A program made the position numbers and the translations under genes. Below, one piece after another: positions 21,517-34,209 of a DNA stretch of 64,000 nt (positions are counted from its first letter, which is position 1; each line of letters starts with the position of its first letter). This DNA is from Golubevia sp. BC0850 (Eukaryota > Basidiomycota > Exobasidiomycetes > Golubeviales > Golubeviaceae). Location of the stretch: positions 744,001 to 808,000 of the forward strand of contig JAAVVG010000012.1 in NCBI GenBank assembly GCA_012976225.1. The letters are read 5' to 3'. The notes under the pieces were generated by a model. It was not told the DNA's origin. It ran no database searches and saw only the letters and a program-made list of their open reading frames with translations.

Positions 21517-24500
21517 TCAGCCGACGAGACCACCTAGACCTTCTGCTGCTACGACACCTAAAGTATCATCCTGCGAGAGAAAAAGGGGAATGAAGAGGAG
21601 AAAAGAAAGACGGCGAGAAGAATGAGAACAGATTACGAAAAGAGTTGAATCGGAGCATTCAGAGTCAATATTTCATTGTATCAACTGTTCCGATGGATGC
21701 TTGAACAAGCTGCAGGAAAAAACTCACCTCATCTTTAGCATCGTCATTGTCGTCCTCTTCGTCCTCAGTGAAGTCTCCCACTTGGTCCTCTTCGGAAGTC
21801 GTACCGAGCGAAAGGGTCGAGGGAGGAGACGAGAAGGTGCTGAGTTTTGAATTGTTGTCTTCCGTAGTTGGAGTTGTAGTCGAAGAGATTCCAGTTCCAG
21901 TCCCCATCGAATAGCTTGAGAGGGAAGTTGGAGTAACGTTGTTGTGAAGGTGGTTGTGCATCGAAGTTGGAACCAAATCTGAGGTTGAATTTGAGTTTGA
22001 ACCAGAGCCCGAGACAGCACTAGAAGAAGAAGAAGGAGGCAGGTGAACACTCGGACTGAAGTGATTATTGATTCGAAGGTTTAAGGTAGGATTGGAAGAG
22101 TGACTTGAACTTGTGTAGCTCGACTCTACGTTTGAGGAGGAGTTCTGACTTCGGTACTGATTTTGAGGGTTTTGGTGGAGTATCGTTGAAGTTGAGGGAT
22201 GATTCAGTTGGTGATTTCCACTATCAGCTTGCAAGTGATCCTCCTTTCCGATTCCAACCTTCTGGTTCTCCAAGACGTATTCTTCCCAGCCCCATTTTTT
22301 CCTAACCCTTCTGCCCTCAAAGTCGACTTCCAAAACTTGACTGAACATCAAAGTGTTTCTAATCAATTCGAAATCATTAGTCAGCTTCTTGACTCTGTTG
22401 AAGGTTGAAACCACCGAGATCATGACCCAGCCTTGAGAATCCATACAGCTTCGCAAGTAAAAGTCTCCTTCCAGATTCCTAGCTGAGAAGTAAAACTCGA
22501 TTTGAACGAGAAGCTGATGGCTTGGGGAAGAAGGTGAAACTGGCTGTTGGACTTGGTTTGGAATTTGATCTGGTTGAAAGGTGGACATCGAAGCCTGAGG
22601 TTGAGATTGCGAGTGGAGATCTGGACGGTGTTGTTGAGGATAAGGTTGAGGTTGCTGGAATTTATCACCGGCTCCAATCGAGCTACGAGCCCTATTTTCT
22701 TCAGTACAAGAGTGCTGAAATCGGTCTTGACCTCGATTTTGATTCTGCTCCAACTGATCACCCTTCCAATGTCCTCTCTGGAAGTTCTTGGGTTTGAACT
22801 CGTAGGTGTTCCTTTCGTTACCTCCGCTTCTAAAGCTGTGTCGTTCTCTGTCTCCTTGAGGATGAGTCTGGTATCTAGAACCACTGGAATCTCTGTCTCT
22901 GCCAACTCTAGACGATGGTCCAGTCGGAGCAAATCTCATAGATGGATTGTTCAACCCGAAGGATCCTTCAGATAGATGAGGAATTAGTGGGAGTTGAGAG
23001 TTCATGTTCATGTTCATGTTCAGATGAGCTGGAACTGAATAGTAAGGATCAACACACTGAGGATGTTGGGGTGGAGGAGATTGAATTTGTTCGAAAGGTG
23101 TCGTTGGGGAAGAGAAATTAGAAGAGAATTGGTCCTGATTTTGAATGTTGAAATATCCGTGTTGCTCGAAGAAAGCTGGATTTGGAGCTTGATTGAAAGT
23201 TGGATTCAAATGTGGATTGAGGTAAGCCGGCCAGGGAGGAGGGTAGTAAACCTTTTCTTCTTCACCTCCTTCGGTCGCCTCTTCCTTCTCTCGTTCGATG
23301 ACTTGACCTGGAACTTCCACTTGACCCTCAGGGATCGAATTTGATCCAACGTGAGAACGTTGCTTCCGGAGCCTGAGGTCTTCAACCAATTTCCTCATCT
23401 GATCTAAGCCAGCGCTGGTTTCTACTTCTTCTTCCAGTCCTCCAGCTGAAAATCCTGGATGTCTCGTTGTTGAAGTTGACGCTCCCTTTCCAGCAGAGTC
23501 GATAGCAGAAGTCTCTCCTCCCTTTCTATTCCTTGCCTCCCAATGATCATGATCACTTGATGCTTCCATCTTGTTCCTTCTGTTCCTGCGCGAAGAAAGA
23601 CCAGTTGAACTTGTATGAGTACCACTGCTACTACTCGTCGTGTTGCTGGTAGTTCCTGAACTGTGAGTAACGTCTGGAACGATAGAAATCCAAATTTTAC
23701 CATTCTTCGTCTTGACTTTCTCATTCTTGTTACCTAGGATTTTGAGATCTAGACCAGCTAATTCAGAATAATTGGTAGCAGTGGAAGGAATGGCTTGAGG
23801 AGTAGGATCCCCACTTCTTTCTGAAACCGTTGTTGAGAGATCTGAAATTGATGCTATTGGCTGAAGAGCTGAAGAGGAAGAAGTAGAGGATGAGAAAGAA
23901 GCCCTCGAGCCTGCGTTTGGCACTTGATTTGAAGATAAAGCTTGGGTCGGGCTTAGAGATGAAGTTGGGTTTGATTCATCTTTGTTCTTTCCTTTGCAAT
24001 TAGAGGAACTGATACTGAGACTTCGATGGGAAGAAGAAGGTGCAGGCCAAAGAGTGGAATAAGCTTCAGTCTCCTTTCCATTTACGACTGGTAAGGTAGG
24101 AATAGTTTCTTCTTCTAGAGTAATCCCTTTAGATTGGAATGGAGGGACTGAACTTGCAGTTCGATTCCTTCCTCTAACCTGACTGGTTGCGTTTCCACTT
24201 GCAGAATTAGAAGAAGTCGAATTGTTAGAGTTTGAATGGTTGGAATTTGAGTTGTTAGAATTAGGATTACCTCCGCTCTTTGACTTTCTGCGACTTCTTG
24301 GAGCTCCAGCTTTTCGACCTCTACTTGCACTAACATTTCCAATGCTACCTGAAGAAACATCAGTTGGATCAGACCTCCTTTCTTCCCTTTCAAGAGAACT
24401 GTCACCTAGACTAAGCTCAGTTCCAGTTGAGGTTCCAGTTGAGACTTTTCGGTTCGTTTGACTAATATTTGAGGCTTTGGTTTCTGCTTTATAATCCGCT

Positions 24501-25399
24501 GACAAATCTCTTAAAGAATCGATCCCTTGATCGGCAGAAGTTGGATCTGAAGACTGAGGTTGATTGATTAATGGTTTGTTTGATGAAGAGGAGGAGGAAG
24601 CTTTTCTCTGTCTTGGAGGTTGAGTTTGAGTTTGAGGCTTAGAAGTGACAATTGAAGAAAGATCAGATATCCCAAAATTTAATTGAGCGACTTCAGAAGA
24701 AATGGAGGGAGTTGAAAGAGAAGTTGAAGTGTTGGAGGTGGCAACTTGTGCAGTCGCTCTCTGATTTCTACCAGCGATATCAGCCCAACTCTTGCTCCCC
24801 TTTTGATTCTTCCCACCAGTTGATGAAGGTTCCTTCATTTCCTTCTTCACTTTGTCATCCCCATTTCCAGTAGCAGCTGCGTCCCTCTCTTTCCCTTTAT
24901 TTATATCCTTTCCCTCTGCGGTCTCTTTCTCACCTTTGCTCCTCCCGTCTCCAAGTCCGCCTCTCTCCTCAGCAATTTCGTCTTTAGACTTTCCAGCATT
25001 TGAAGCTGATGGTTTCGAAGTAGGAGTCTCTTTAGGAACAGAGATCTCAACCTCCTTCTTCATCCTGCTTCTCTCCGCCCAAGGATTCTCCTTTGGAATT
25101 TGAGCCTTAGGTAAAGTTGTTTGCTTTTTCCCGTCTTGAGATTTCTGATTGTTTGATACTGATTGAGGTTCTTTAATTGAAGTTGAAGTGGATATATGCG
25201 TGTTGATTGTTGATTGAGTCGAAGAGGAGGAGAGTGTAGGAACCATAGAGGTAGAAGAGGAAGTGAGATTCTCTCTCCCTTCCGCTTTGACCTTGACTTC
25301 CTTCGTTGAAATTGAAGTTGAGCCGTTTGCTTTCCTTAGTCTTTCAGCATAAGATAAAGAAGAAGAAGAAGAAGAAGATTTCCGACTTGATTGAGACAT
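21517..25399 (-). CDS. La-motif protein of the LARP1/Sro9 type
   Basis: Exon 1 (25399-21728) and a short last exon (21570-21517) join across a 157-base intron in phase 0 to give 1241 residues, ending DDTLGVVAAEGLGGLVG. The La motif sits at about residues 965-1040 (LLVQIEFYFSARNLEGDFYL, GWVMISVVSTFNRVKKL, LIRNTLMFSQVLEVD), a winged helix that binds RNA. No classical RRM follows, as in Sro9/Slf1 and LARP1-type proteins, which associate with polysomes and mRNA 3' ends. The rest is a Ser/Asn/Gln-rich disordered region with an N-terminal WADIAG-type segment common in such proteins. The short terminal exon is easy to miss, because the first exon reads on into a false stop. Confidence 0.9.
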
Positions 25400-26180
25400 T
25401 CTCTGATTTGCTGATTAGGATTGCTATGAGTCCTACTCTTCTATAACCGTTTCTATTGAACCCCGCTCCTCTTTTTCAACGAATCTAGACCTAACAGAAG
25501 TCAGTTCAATCAAACTGAATCCCCCAAGAAAAAGTTTGGAAGAAAGGAAGGAAAGGGTTGATGAGTCTCTAACTGTCTATCACTCCGGAAAGTCAATCCT
25601 GACCAAGCCAACTTGACGCCTGACCAATCTGAAGGGACTCATTAGCTAAAGCTTAAATCCAATGATCAGATGACCTCGACAGCTTTGACCCTTCTCCGTG
25701 CTCCCATGTCGATCTAAATCCCGTCCTGGATCTCAACTCACCGATCTTTCTCAACTTGCTTCTCTTACGAGACTCCCTCTGAATCTTCTCTCTTTCGTCT
25801 AATCACTTGACCCAATTGATGCTCTAGTTGCTAACTATCTAAGAGAATGGAATGGAGCTTGAGAGAGGGTGAAGAATGAATGAGTGGTTCGATGGACAGG
25901 TGAAGGAGACACCGACTGTACGTTCTCTTTAATCTTTCAACGTTCAACTCTAGTCATTGTTGCGACTGATCGTTACTACAGTCAAAGTCAGTGGGAAAGC
26001 AAGGTAATTGGATTCGGTTTTATCAATGTGAAGAGAAATATGAACGGGTCAAAAAGTACATGTTTTGGGTGAAGGAGAAAAGGGGATACGCATACAATCA
26101 ATGGAAGTCTCAGAATCTACACTCCAGCCTCTCGTTTCATTCTTTCTTGATCCTATGGTTCAAGTTCTAAGCTGCGTCGT
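25400..26180. other. Intergenic region between LARP and KIN17 genes
   Basis: Promoter side of the LARP gene and 3' side of the KIN17 gene. No convincing gene is visible on either strand. Confidence 0.5.
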
Positions 26181-27649
26181 CTACCACTTCCCCCTCTTGA
26201 CCCCAGCACTTGGTACAGGGCCCATGGCGCTAGCTTTCCTCTTTCGCTCTTGTTCGTCGGCCATAATTCTCTCAGCTGCCGTCCTGGCACTTGGGGAAGA
26301 AGAAGAGGCAGATCCTGATTTCAGAGAATTTGAAGACTTGAGAGGATTGGGCTTCAAGGGATTGGATTTCAAGGGATTCGAGGTTGAAGGTGTCAGAGGG
26401 TTGGAAGCCTCCAGAGGATTTGTCCCGAGCTTGAGGGGCATAGAAGTTGAGGTAGTAGAAGTGGATGCTGAAGTTGAAGCTGAAGCGGAGGAGGCAGCTG
26501 GTGCAGCAGTTGAAGTCGGACCAGAAGCTGAAGTCTCAGCAACAATCGAACCTTCCGAATTCGTACTCCCAAGCTTAGCTCCATCCTCTTTCTTCTTAAA
26601 GCTAAAACCTAATTTAACCTTCTCTCCTTCCGCTCTATTTAACCCTTCCTTCTTCTCCCCACTATCTTCTCCTGCTTTTCTCTCCCTTTCCTCTTTCTCC
26701 TCCCTAGCTTTTCTGATCATCTCCTCCATCCTTTTCCTTTCCCTCACACCATCACTTTCTTTCTCTCTCTCCATCTTTCTCAATTGATCTTGTTTGGCTA
26801 AAGCAGCAGGAGAATTGTCGATCCAAGAAATGAACCAACCAGTTTCATTCTCCTCGACTTTGACAATGCCTTCTCTACCCAAGTGTTTGATGAAATCAGT
26901 TAGGGATAACCATTTTGTGGCATTCATGTGTAGGTGATGGCGTTCTTGAATGTATTCTTGATAGACTTGATTGGCTTTGATACGACGAGTTCCGAATCTG
27001 TAAAGGAAGGAAGGAAGGAGGGTCAGCTCACGAAAGAGATGAAGTGAATGTGCATCGCTACCTAAAATGACAGATAGCTTCGGAAGCTCTGATTTCAACG
27101 TCACAAACCCCAGTCCTTTAATCGAAAGTAAACCTTCCCTTCTCCCAATCTTCAGCTTTCTGTCTCGACCTCATCTCTCTCTTTCTCCTCTCATGTCTCT
27201 CTATAGTTTCCGTGATTCATCTTCACGGTTACTCACCTTCTACTCAATAGCAGCACAAACTCGTCCCTAAACTCTTTACTGAACCCATCGATAACGTTCC
27301 CAGCGTTTGGACCCAAGACTTGAATCTGTCTCATGTGAGACTCGCTCTCGATGTGACATTTGAACCCGTTAGCATCTCTACATGCTTTCTGACAGATCTG
27401 ACAGTAGAATCGAAGTTGAGTGAGACCTGAGAAAAGGCAGGATAGAGAAGATGGGCAGATGGAAGTGGGAGATAAGAGAAGATGGGGACAAGGCGAGGGA
27501 GAATGGATGTAGATCAGTCAGTAGAAGATTCGATAACTTGGATCTGAAGTCTCCTTTCAACAAAGCTAGATAGACGGAAGCAGAGACTCACCTCTAGCCT
27601 TCATGGCATTTCCCACTGCTTTGGCTGAGCCTGCTTCTGCTTTTGGCAT
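26181..27649 (-). CDS. KIN17: KIN17-family DNA/RNA-binding protein
   Basis: Three exons (27649-27592, 27426-27237, 26997-26181) total 1065 bases, or 354 residues. The protein begins MPKAEAGSAKAVGNAMKARG and continues with a C2H2-type finger (FYCQICQKACRDANGFKCH, then ESESH). The conserved winged-helix region follows (FGTRRIKANQVYQEYIQE, HHLHMNATKWLSLTDFIKHL, GWFISWIDN), then a charged helix. These are hallmarks of KIN17, a nuclear protein of RNA processing and DNA-damage response. The KOW/SH3-like C-terminal part of animal KIN17 is absent. Instead there is a Ser/Thr/Ala-rich tail with NPLKxxNPLK-like repeats and a basic end (PSAGVKRGKW). Confidence 0.93.
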
Positions 27650-28372
27650 CTTCGCTGACTTAGTACTTTGCTATCTGAGTGATAAGGTCACTGGCTTGTT
27701 TGTTTGAAGAAGGATTAAGAAACTGAAAGAATTGCTGTCCGGTAAGATGGAGTTTCTGAAGGAATGGTGCGATGGTTTGGTGGTGAAGCCTTTTAATTGC
27801 TTTGAACGTCCGAACCATCACTGTCAGTTTCGCACTCTTCATCTCTTTCAATCAAACGCACTTAGTTAAGCTATAGAACTGGCTAAGAAGTTAAACCTTA
27901 GATCGTAGAATTATCCGGGACCCAGGTGAGTCTGAAAAGAGGCTGCTTTCGAGTTCGTTCACAGGACTCCTTTATTGGATGTCTCTCCTCCTGCTTCTCA
28001 GTAAGTTTTCTGGCCGAACTCGAAACCATGGAACCCCAACCTTTCTAGTGAGCTGAAAGAACCGAAAAGTTGCAAGTGGATCTGGACGAAGTGAAAAGCT
28101 CTCTCTCTCTCTCTCTTTCCCCTCTCTCCTCGACGAGAACATTGGCGCTGTGGACCAACTCAGAGCTTCAGAAACATTTGGAAGAGCTTTCTATTTAAAG
28201 AAAGAGAGACGATGATAACTAAAGCAAAAGAAAATGCGTTGAAACTGGGGTTGTAAGCCGAAGCAGTGGTAAGATTCAAGAAAGTAGGTATCGAGTAGAA
28301 CGTATGACTCTACTTTGAAGTGGGATAGAAATCGAAAAGAGCCGAAAATCAGAAGAATTGAAAGTGACGACT
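27650..28372. other. Spacer between KIN17 and tannase genes
   Basis: Contains a CT run near 28100 and the 3' flank of the tannase gene. No gene is seen. Confidence 0.5.
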
Positions 28373-31145
28373 TTAAGAAGAATCATCAGAGCACTCGAAA
28401 CTAGATTCTTTGGAAGGGTCTCGTTTCCCGTCGTACACTGCCTGTTGAGGATGAGGACAGAGCTTTCTGGTGATTCTGATACCTGGATGCGGGGCCGCAA
28501 TGTGGTGAAGTAGTCAAAATAAATTTGTCAGAAACAAGGTCAAAGACGGCTAGGAGAAAGAATGAGGTTGAAGGAGAAATAGAACCAGATCGATAGTCAA
28601 CACAACTCACCTTCAGCCAGTCCTCGATTAGCAGTGATAGCAGGAAGCTCACTTGTATCTTCGCTATTATAACCAACACCAACAATATCAGTTGGACCGT
28701 CTCCACCTTCAGTCCATTTGAAAGTGGCTAGAAAGACATCGTGCTTAGGATCATAATCCAAAGGAATAGCTCCAAGATCGTCAGTTTGGGCAGTAGCTCC
28801 AAAATTGATTGGTCCAGCTCCACCTCGACAATGACCCATACCGGGAACAAAATATAATCTATAACCATTGTCTATCAAGTGGCCTTCGACTTCATCCTTA
28901 ACACCATCGTAATAGATCCTCGAGATGCCAGCAGGATTGAGTTGATCTTCGAGACCATGATAGTGCATCAATTTGCCTCCAGCTTTGAGAAATTCAGAGA
29001 TATCTTTCTTGGATTGAATGGTTTGACCTGGGTTCGAATCTTGCCCTTGCTGGATCACTGAAGGCGTGACTTGAGTATAAGGATCGAAGCTTTCATTAGC
29101 ATCAGTGTGATTCAAAACTTGCCATTTGTACCATCCTATTGCTGGAGGAAAAGGCTTTCCGACCCAGCCGTCAGTAACTGGCGGATGAAGCGGATGAAAA
29201 GAGAGAGGAATGTCAGAAAAGGTGACGTCGAGGGACTCCCTTATAGCAGAAAGATGACTCACCACTCCAGGCGTCTTCAGTTCCAGGGAGGAAAGGAGGG
29301 AAGATCTTGGATTTTCAAAGGGCAGATCGAGCGTCGTGTTAGCCTTTGAGAGGTAGCAACAACCTTCTCAGGTCATCGAACTCACCAGCTTATCTCCAAT
29401 AGTATAAGGTTTGAAGGCAGTTTCCAAATTCCCAACTTGGGGTTCCGTCAAGCAACTGAAGTAGCTCGTAAGACTACCATTCTGATTTGATGGATCATCC
29501 CCTCCGCCACAGAGTAATCTCTTTCTGAAGTCAACTTTGCATTCGAAAGCTTTCTGGACGACTTGATCTACTACTCCATCGAGCTCGTCGCAAGCTTGTA
29601 AAACAGCTTTGTGAATCAGAGGATACACATCTTGAGAAATGAAAGTAGGTTCAGTCTTGTTGACAAGAAGTGAGTTGACGTGGATTTGAAAAGCGTTCAG
29701 ATTGTTGTAATCCCAGACTGGCGATCCAGCTATCACTCCATTGAAAAGATCAGGTGAATTCTGAACTAGAGAGAAAGCTTGACGACCTCCTGTCGAACAA
29801 CCTGCGAAGTAAGATGGAAAACCGAGTGGGAAGTAGGATCCATTGTCTGTTCGTTTTTGAAGTGATTTCGAAGACTTCGAAGAAGAGCTTGTAGAGGCAG
29901 AAGATCCGGCTTCAGCTGGAGAGCTTTGAGTATTCGTTGAGCTTGTTGATCTGGAAGTGGCAGAAGCTTCCGCGACGGATTCTTCATCTCCAGCTACTTC
30001 CTGACCTTTGATAGTTCCATAAAATACAGAAGTCGTCAGTTGAGCTGCGATTCCAGACACTCTGACCCCTCTGACTCCAAAGTCTACCTGTCCTTCAGGA
30101 TTAGAAATCGCCCAAGTACTTGCTCCTCCAGATCCAAAATGGCCTCCATTCTGTCCCGTCACTGCTACTTTCATTCTAATCAAAGCTTGTTTCATAGAAT
30201 CGTACTCTGGAATACCTCTTTGACCTCCTGTTCCAATTGATACCATTCTACCGATCCATCCTCTTCTTGAAGCAGGAATAAAGTTTCCAGGACAATATCT
30301 TTCGTCACTTGAACTTGAAGTGGAGTTGGAAGTGAAAAATCGATTGGAACTTGAATCTTGAACCTCACAATCTTCCTCTCCTTCTTCGCATTCCTCGCAT
30401 TGATATCGAGTTTCCTGTTCTTGGAAAGTGAGATGAGATTGGTCGGAAGGTATAGAAGTTGACCTTTTCCTAGAAGTTGAAGAAGAACTTGATCCCACAG
30501 AGACTTCGACCAACTCTTCATCAGGTTCATCAACCGTGTCTTCATCTGGTAAAGGTAGCCAAACTTCGAAATAGGTCTTGGATGTGTCACTTGTTAGAAT
30601 CGTGGCTCCAAATCGACCTTTGGGGTGATTTCGTTATGGGAGAGAGAGATTGAGAGAAAGGGTAAGCGTCGAGGAGCTTCTCTTCGCAATCTCTTCTTCC
30701 ACTCACAAAAAGAAGGTAGTCCACCATCTTCAGCGCCCTGTTTCCATTCTCCATAACCATTCTCTGCCATAACGTGCTGCGTCTGAAAATCTCCGACACT
30801 TTTCACTGCAGCGCTCAAATCATCTCCAGGGCTTAAAGATCCAGTCGGGATGTCCTTTACCAATTGACCGGTTTTGGGATTCTCTCCAGCTTTATAGAAT
30901 CTAGAGAAAGGTTCAATGAGAACGTACTCTTCTTTCGTTGGATGAGAACCTGTTGCTAGTAAAGCTGGGATCGTTAATGGAAGAAGAGAACAAGCGTCGG
31001 AACCAACGGCTTGAGTTGAAGAACATGAAGGAGTTGCATTGAATTGAGGATACTGAAATGTTGAAGATTTGACAGAGTGCGTTAAACTGAAAGGAATCAA
31101 AGTTGAAATGACTAGAAATTGAAGAAGTGTTGTTGAAGAAGACAT
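28373..31145 (-). CDS. Secreted tannase / feruloyl esterase
   Basis: Five exons (31145-30707, 30617-29386, 29305-29263, 29177-28611, 28482-28373) sum to 2391 bases, or 796 residues. The N-terminus has a signal-like segment (LLQFLVISTLIPFSLTHSV). Splicing exon 1 to 2 restores FCR just before the GATILTSDTSKTYFEVWLP core. The nucleophile motif GCSTGGRQAF is at about 419-428, and PGMGHCRGG supplies the catalytic His, consistent with the CS-D-HC arrangement of the family. The C-terminus ends KLCPHPQQAVYDGK and then a Ser/Asp tail. The enzyme would hydrolyse ester bonds of tannins or feruloylated plant polymers outside the cell. It is over 200 residues longer than usual because of an acidic Cys-containing insert (about 170-250, with CEECEEGEEDCE) and a Ser/Thr insert just before the nucleophile (about 351-415). 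Confidence 0.93.
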
Positions 31146-31970
31146 TCTGTTAATTTCCGAGGTTGCGGTAGAAGATCTTCTTCGCTTCGACTCTCTTGGT
31201 TCAGCACTTGAAATGAAAGAGAGATGAAAGGTCTTAAGGGAAGATGGGAGAGGTTCAAAGTTACTTCAAAGAGAAGTGATCAATTTAAAGGGAAGATTCA
31301 AGATCTGTTCTTCTAGGAACATCATCCAAGCGAACCCAAACAGAAGACTTTCGGCACATTAGATTGAAATCTGACAGATTGACAGCTTGGCTTCTTTGTG
31401 GTAAATTCAGTGAAGTCTCCTATCATCTTTTCTTCAACTTGGTCGCTTGAACTCCACGAAAGAGAGAGTTGACTTAATGGGAGGGGAGCGATGGATGGCC
31501 TCATGGGTGGGAGAAGAAGAATTCGAATCTCGGATGAGTCGGATCCAGCCTTTCCTCTCCTCTCTTCTTCGCTGCGTATGGCATAGGCGAAACTCCCACT
31601 AAAGAAAGGTCGAATTCAATGACATTCACACACATCTTCTAAAGGGATGGTTCGACGTCTTCGAGGGTCAGACTTGCCAAAATCCATCTCCCTTCAAGCG
31701 TCCACTCGCTGCGTTTCACTTCCACACGTCTAAAAGCAATTCAAGACATTCCATTTCCTTCTAGACTTTCTTTCTTTTTATTTCTTTCAGATTTGGTTTG
31801 GTCGAATTTCGGGAATTACATCAATGATGGGGGGAAGAGGAAAAGGAGGTGTTCGTGGAGAGAACCTCCTCAAAGAAGGAGCGATCAAAATTCAAGTTGG
31901 GGTGTGATAAGGTAAAGATTGGCAGAAAAGAAGAAACAAAGATCATTCCATTCAATTGTCAACTGATACT
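31146..31970. other. Tannase upstream region and cyclophilin 3' region
   Basis: No supportable gene. The left part is the promoter side of the tannase gene and the right part the 3' untranslated side of the cyclophilin gene. Confidence 0.5.
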
Positions 31971-33081
31971 TTATAAGGTACCAGACTTGGCGATAGTGAT
32001 GGTAGATCTGGTCTTTCCGGAAGAAGTTCCCTCCTTCTCAATGGCCTTAACTAGATCCATGCCTTCGGTGACTTCACCGAAGACGACGTGCTTTCCATCT
32101 AACCAAGAGGTGACGACGGTGGTGATGAAGAATTGAGATCCGTTGGTGTTTGGTCCAGCGTTGGCCATGGAGAGAAGACCTGGCTTGGTGTGACGTAACT
32201 TGAAGTTCTCATCAGCGAACCTGGTATAAAGAAGATGAGAGGGACAAGAAGGAGAGATTAGAATGTGAAGAGTTTGTTGATTGGAGAGGAATAAGTGGAG
32301 ATTGAAAGGCATGGATCGAGCTAGCTGGCCCGAGCGTGCCTAGCACCTTCTCAGACTAGCTCCTTGTCTTCAGGAAATTCCAGAGAAACAGCTTCGAGTT
32401 TCTTTCCACATTCTGAAGACAGGTGTGTGATCCCTCCTTGCCCTAGGTCTCCAGACCCCTTGACCCGTATGCCTCCACACAGACCTCGCTATTTTCTGGC
32501 ACTCACTTGTTTCCGAAGATGGATTTACCTCCAGTTCCGTTACCGGCAGTGAAGTCTCCTCCTTGGAGCATGAAGTCTGCAAGATAATGAAGGAAGCGAA
32601 TGTCAGAAAAGAGAGATAAAGCACAGGAGGAAGGTCTCAAAAAACAAAAACAAAAAAAAGGTTGAACAAGCAATCATCAGGACTCACCTGGGATGACACG
32701 GTGGAAGGAAGAACCCTCGTAACCGAATCCGTGTTGACCAGTGCAGAGCTCACGGAAGTTTCTGGCGGTGTCTGGGACGACACTAAGAGGAGAAGGAAGG
32801 GGCGAAAAGAAGGTGGAGCGAGAACGTGATGATGAGGAATTGGACAAAAGCGAAGAGTGGGAAAGATTTGATGAGTACTTCGAACCTTTGATCAAGAATT
32901 TTCTTTCATCTCTTGAAGTACAGAGGAGGTGGAGGTTGGAGCTTGTCGGTCGCTCATCACCAGCATGCCCTCCTCAAACACTGCCCTTCTCAGAATGATT
33001 CACTCACTCGTCATATAGCTTGAAGGAAATTCTTCCCATTGGGGAACCATTCTTGGTGATATCGAAGAAAACGTTAGACAT
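31971..33081 (-). CDS. CPR1: Cyclophilin A-type peptidyl-prolyl cis-trans isomerase
   Basis: Four exons (33081-33008, 32782-32688, 32576-32507, 32220-31971) total 489 bases, or 162 residues, the usual length of cytosolic cyclophilin A. The protein starts [20 protein letters not shown]. The catalytic segment [19 protein letters not shown] and the NGSQFFITT core are intact. [10 protein letters not shown] keeps the Trp that contacts cyclosporin A. It catalyses proline isomerisation in the cytosol and is the usual cyclosporin target in fungi. The third intron (32221-32506, 286 bases) is longer than most in the window. The gene symbol follows the yeast name. Confidence 0.96.
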
Positions 33082-34209
33082 GATTGAAGCTGTTGAATTG
33101 AATCGACGGGCGAAAGTTGGTGCGAAGGCCATCAAAAGTTAAGAGAGGGGGTCAAGAGTGGAGGAAGAAGAAAAAGAAGCTGGGAGGCGTAAGCATTTCA
33201 GTCAGCTGTGAAGGTGATGGAGAGATTGGATATTGAAGAGAAGGTTGAACATCATGCTTGAATCTCTGTCAGCTATACTCACTTTTATTGGGTGACGAAA
33301 TGTGAGGAGAGAGAAGAAGTTGCTGGGTGAGACGAGAAGGAACTAGAACACTTAAGCTGGAGCTGAGCAAGCACGACCCCAGCCACTCTTCTTCTTCTTC
33401 GAGAAGCTCATCATTTCTGGCTTGAAAAGAAGAGTCTCTGAAGGCCCCAAAGGAAAAAGAAGTCGATGGCCCGGCTAGGTGCAGTACGTGCAGTTGAGCC
33501 AGCATCTCACTCCCACTCAGCTCTCGTATCCTTCAAATCGGCGTTAAGTGGCTCCTGAAATGTTAGTTCCAACCCCGTTATCCTTTTTCAAGTTCAACAT
33601 TGGAAGTACAGAAAGCAAAAGATATTCAAGTCTCCAAGCAAAGTCGCTGTCGTAGGTCGAGGTCTCTCGCCCATGCGCTTCCACGGATTACTTCAGGCGG
33701 AGGCTCTTCAAATCAAAGTCATCTTTCTCTGATCCCAAACCCAAACTGCCCTTAGTATCCATCAGATCGCCATGACGAGCGAATGGCATCAGCTTCGAAA
33801 GTGAGTGACGAGAATAGAGGAGGTCCATGATCTTTCGCTCTACTGGCTCCAAAGTCCAAACCAGTTGGTCAAAAAGCTTTGTTCGGTTTCAAAAAGATCT
33901 ACATAGCTTTTAGAGAGGAACGACTAAACGCCCAACGCCAAAAATCAAGACTGGATTGGTGGCAAGGAATCTCAACTCAGCCAAGCAGATGTTGCGTACC
34001 TACGGCCAACCGCTTCTCTGAAATCTGGGCTGGCCAGGACAAGGGCGACCTCCTTCAGCTAGATCGAAATCTCTAAAGATTGCCCGGAAAAGTCAAACCC
34101 ATTGATCGTGTGGGAGGAGTGGCGAGAGAAGGGGGAGAATAGTGAAGGGCTTCCCTGTTAAATTTCCTTGTCCTTCTCCTCATTTCCTAACCTCACTCTT
34201 CAAAGCAAG
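33082..34209. other. Gene-poor spacer left of the decayed FAS1 copy
   Basis: A rightward stretch near 33.8-34.08 kb has some coding-like text (REERLNAQRQKSRLDWWQG) but no start, phase-compatible intron or known motif. I do not call a gene here. Confidence 0.4.

Noticed and set aside
25884-26787. A 240-residue rightward frame and a shorter one before it
   Set aside because: The long one lies opposite the KIN17 coding exon and mirrors its repetitive tail; the short one has no support.
29020-29050. A GGTTCGAATC string resembling a tRNA T-loop
   Set aside because: It lies inside the tannase coding exon, and no acceptor stem, D-arm or anticodon arm can be folded around it.
32221-32506. Long third intron of cyclophilin as a possible host for a snoRNA
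   Set aside because: I found no convincing C box (RTGATGA) with a paired D box and no clear H/ACA fold.
33879-34076. Rightward coding-like frame (REERLNAQRQKSRLDWWQG)
   Set aside because: A small upstream ATG exon with a donor exists near 33770, but its phase does not fit this frame and no known domain is seen.
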